A stretch of 6,940 nt of DNA, taken from NCBI GenBank assembly GCA_031277995.1, contig JAITLH010000420.1:1-6940 (forward strand), in the 5' to 3' direction. Under the pieces are notes generated by a model. That model was not told where the DNA came from and searched no databases. It saw only the letters and a program-made list of their open reading frames with translations. This stretch comes from Deltaproteobacteria bacterium (GTDB lineage Bacteria; Desulfobacterota; Desulfarculia; Adiutricales; Adiutricaceae). Below, one piece after another: positions 5,837 through 6,940 of the stretch. A program made the position numbers and the translations under genes. The stretch's first letter is position 1; every line of letters starts with the position of its first letter.

Positions 5837-6006
5837 TCTCGGGTAAATCAGGGCGGCTGAAGCTAAAAGGGAGCGCCTCTCGGGTCAATCAGGGCGGCTG
5901 AAGCTAAAAGGGAGCGCCTTTCGTGTCAATCAGGGCGGCTGAAGCTAAAAGGGAGCGCCTCTCGGGTAAATGGGGGCGGCTGAAGCTAAAAGGGAGCGCC
6001 TTTCGT
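5837..6006. repeat. Second 41-bp tandem repeat array (four copies, alternating types)
   Basis: GGGCGGCTGA begins at 5851, 5892, 5933 and 5974, exactly 41 bp apart. A 28-bp core (GGGCGGCTGAAGCT then AAAAGGGAGCGCCT) is identical in all four copies. The 13-bp remainder varies slightly and alternates: CTCGGGT after copies 1 and 3, TTCGTGT or TTCGTAA after copies 2 and 4, an 82-bp higher-order unit. A shortened decayed copy (CAATCAGCCTAAGGTCGTCTCGGG) precedes the array from 5819. Within the core GGCGGCT pairs with AGCGCC around 13 nt, with one bulged base, so each unit can form a hairpin. All frames are closed by stops, so it is non-coding. It lies upstream of the hydrogenase operon. Confidence 0.97.
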
Positions 6007-6256
6007 AAAACCCCTTAAAAACCGCCGCGTCAAAAAATTAACAAAGAAAGTCAACTTATGAAGACGCGGATACAAAAAACTTGGTTGGCCCGGTTTGGTC
6101 AAAAATTAAATTTGACTCATTTAAAGTAGCGAATAGCCATGAAGGGCATTCAACCGGCCACAACTATCAACAGTTAACCCTCCGGGCAAGGTGACGCTAA
6201 GGCGAACACTTTGTGGTCTATCGAAACAGGACACTGTGATGTTGCTTGATTTGGCC

Positions 6257-6285
6257 AAAATACCATAGGCCTTGATTCTTGTCAA
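6257..6285 (-). promoter_or_regulatory. Sigma70-like promoter candidate reading towards the hydrogenase operon
   Basis: On the minus strand TTGACA (6285-6280) is a perfect -35. After exactly 17 nt comes TATTTT (6262-6257), a 4 of 6 match to the -10. Transcription would start near 6250 and run leftward through the second tandem array to the polyferredoxin gene, giving a leader of roughly 575 nt. No ribosome site or gene lies between, so if used it makes either a long leader or a separate non-coding RNA. Confidence 0.4.
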
Positions 6286-6397
6286 TAATTTTTGTTCAAA
6301 ACAAACAGACAAATGGATAAGCTAGATTGAAATGGCTAACATACTGATAATTAAAGTAAATATCACCCGCCGGTTTTGTCAACCAATGGCCTTGGCC

Positions 6398-6444
6398 CTT
6401 TGGGTCAACTTAACCCAAAGCCAAATCGTTAAAAAATTTTAACG
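6398..6444. other. Two adjacent perfect inverted repeats
   Basis: CTTTGGGT (6398-6405) pairs with ACCCAAAG (6413-6420) over a 7-nt loop. Six bases further on, CGTTAAAA (6427-6434) pairs with TTTTAACG (6437-6444) over AA. Neither is followed by a clean T-run on either strand. They could be bidirectional terminators or protein-binding dyads. Confidence 0.45.
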
Positions 6445-6645
6445 CCCCGGGCCCGTTACTTTTCCCCCGTTCCCAAGCCCAAAACGGCCCAACCAGGGCT
6501 AATCAAGATCATGAAAAAGTCTATTAACATATCAAAAAGTCGGTAAAAACTTAATTTGAGTATTAAAAATATAATAAATATATCCCAAATCAACCTAATT
6601 AATCTATCGGATAAGTAACGGAAAATACAAGTCTTAAATTCCGCA

Positions 6646-6690
6646 CCGGGCTTTCAAAGGAGCTTAAAAATTAGGCCCGGGGCGTTATTT
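6646..6690 (+). terminator. Weak plus-strand terminator candidate
   Basis: CCGGGC (6646-6651) pairs with GCCCGG (6675-6680), and the stem is followed by GGCGTTATTTTTTA. The 23-nt loop is large, and no plus-strand gene ends upstream, so the call is weak. It sits directly before the promoter candidate at 6695. Confidence 0.25.
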
Positions 6691-6694
6691 TTTA

Positions 6695-6723
6695 TTGACA
6701 AATAGACCGCTTGGGTATACTAT
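6695..6723 (+). promoter_or_regulatory. Sigma70-like promoter candidate reading rightward
   Basis: TTGACA at 6695-6700 is a perfect -35. Two -10 readings are possible: TATACT (6716-6721, 5 of 6, spacer 15) or TACTAT (6718-6723, 4 of 6, spacer 17). It is preceded by an AT-rich stretch. It would transcribe off the right edge of the window, through the TC repeat. Confidence 0.45.
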
Positions 6724-6786
6724 GGTCAAAACCGCGTCCGAAAATAAAACACTAATTTTTTTCCATTAGCTACCATTAAATAGAAT

Positions 6787-6940
<154 letters not shown>

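Larger units (their letters stand above)
6007..6694. other. Long intergenic stretch without a supported gene
   Basis: No recognised protein or RNA gene is seen. A 63-codon leftward frame from a TTG at 6312 to 6121 is open but has no ribosome site, begins inside a promoter-like sequence, and resembles nothing I know. Inverted repeats include CCGCGTC (6025-6031) with GACGCGG (6063-6069), and two compact ones near 6400-6444 listed separately. From about 6510 to 6640 the sequence becomes strongly AT-rich, with TATAAT-like hexamers, suggesting a regulatory region rather than coding sequence. Confidence 0.5.

Noticed and set aside
5837..6006. CRISPR-like array: identical 28-bp repeats at regular intervals
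   Set aside because: The intervening segments are only 13 bp and nearly identical, so they are not spacers. No cas gene is present; it is a plain tandem repeat.
6121..6312. 63-codon minus-strand frame as a gene
   Set aside because: TTG start without a ribosome site, start lying just upstream of a promoter-like -35, no recognisable domain, surrounded by non-coding sequence.

Overview
The window looks like a piece of a strictly anaerobic bacterial chromosome, or a metagenomic contig from one. All recognisable genes lie on the minus strand: a 4x[4Fe-4S] electron-transfer protein and an [FeFe] hydrogenase, a small membrane protein, a selenocysteine tRNA (selC), and an ATP-dependent double-cubane-cluster reductase with its activase. 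Only about 64% of the window is gene sequence, and there are several long intergenic stretches with tandem repeats. No taxonomic marker is present. A selenium-using acetogen, syntroph or gut symbiont with formate/H2 metabolism fits. A deltaproteobacterial termite-gut symbiont is one possibility, but that is only a guess from gene content and low coding density.

Layout, left to right. 1-259: no confident gene, a weak terminator for the leftward operon. 260-2241: an activase (260-1084) and a YjiM/DCCP-type reductase (1081-2241), overlapping by 4 nt in an operon. 2358-2454: tRNA-Sec. 2537-2789: a 41-bp tandem array. 3114-3536: a small single-pass membrane protein with Gly-Ala-Pro repeats. 3611-3694: three hairpins. 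3714-5674: the hydrogenase and its ferredoxin-like partner, with a 1-nt stop/start overlap. 5675-6940: no confident gene, but a second 41-bp tandem array (5837-6006), two sigma70-like promoter candidates, several inverted repeats, and a (TC)27 tract that runs to the window edge.

How the parts may fit. The ferredoxin-like protein plus two-cluster [FeFe] hydrogenase is the arrangement of HycB3-HydA2 in the hydrogen-dependent CO2 reductase of acetogens, or of formate-dehydrogenase-linked [FeFe] hydrogenases in general. The missing partner would be FdhF, often a selenoprotein, and selC lies about 1.3 kb beyond the hydrogenase gene. The DCCP/activase pair is a separate low-potential redox module: the activase passes an electron with ATP hydrolysis to the double-cubane protein, whose physiological substrate is not known. 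The least explained parts are the two tandem arrays. They have different sequences, but both have an exact 41-bp period, an alternating ABAB (82-bp) order and a small dyad in each unit, and they bracket the hydrogenase block.
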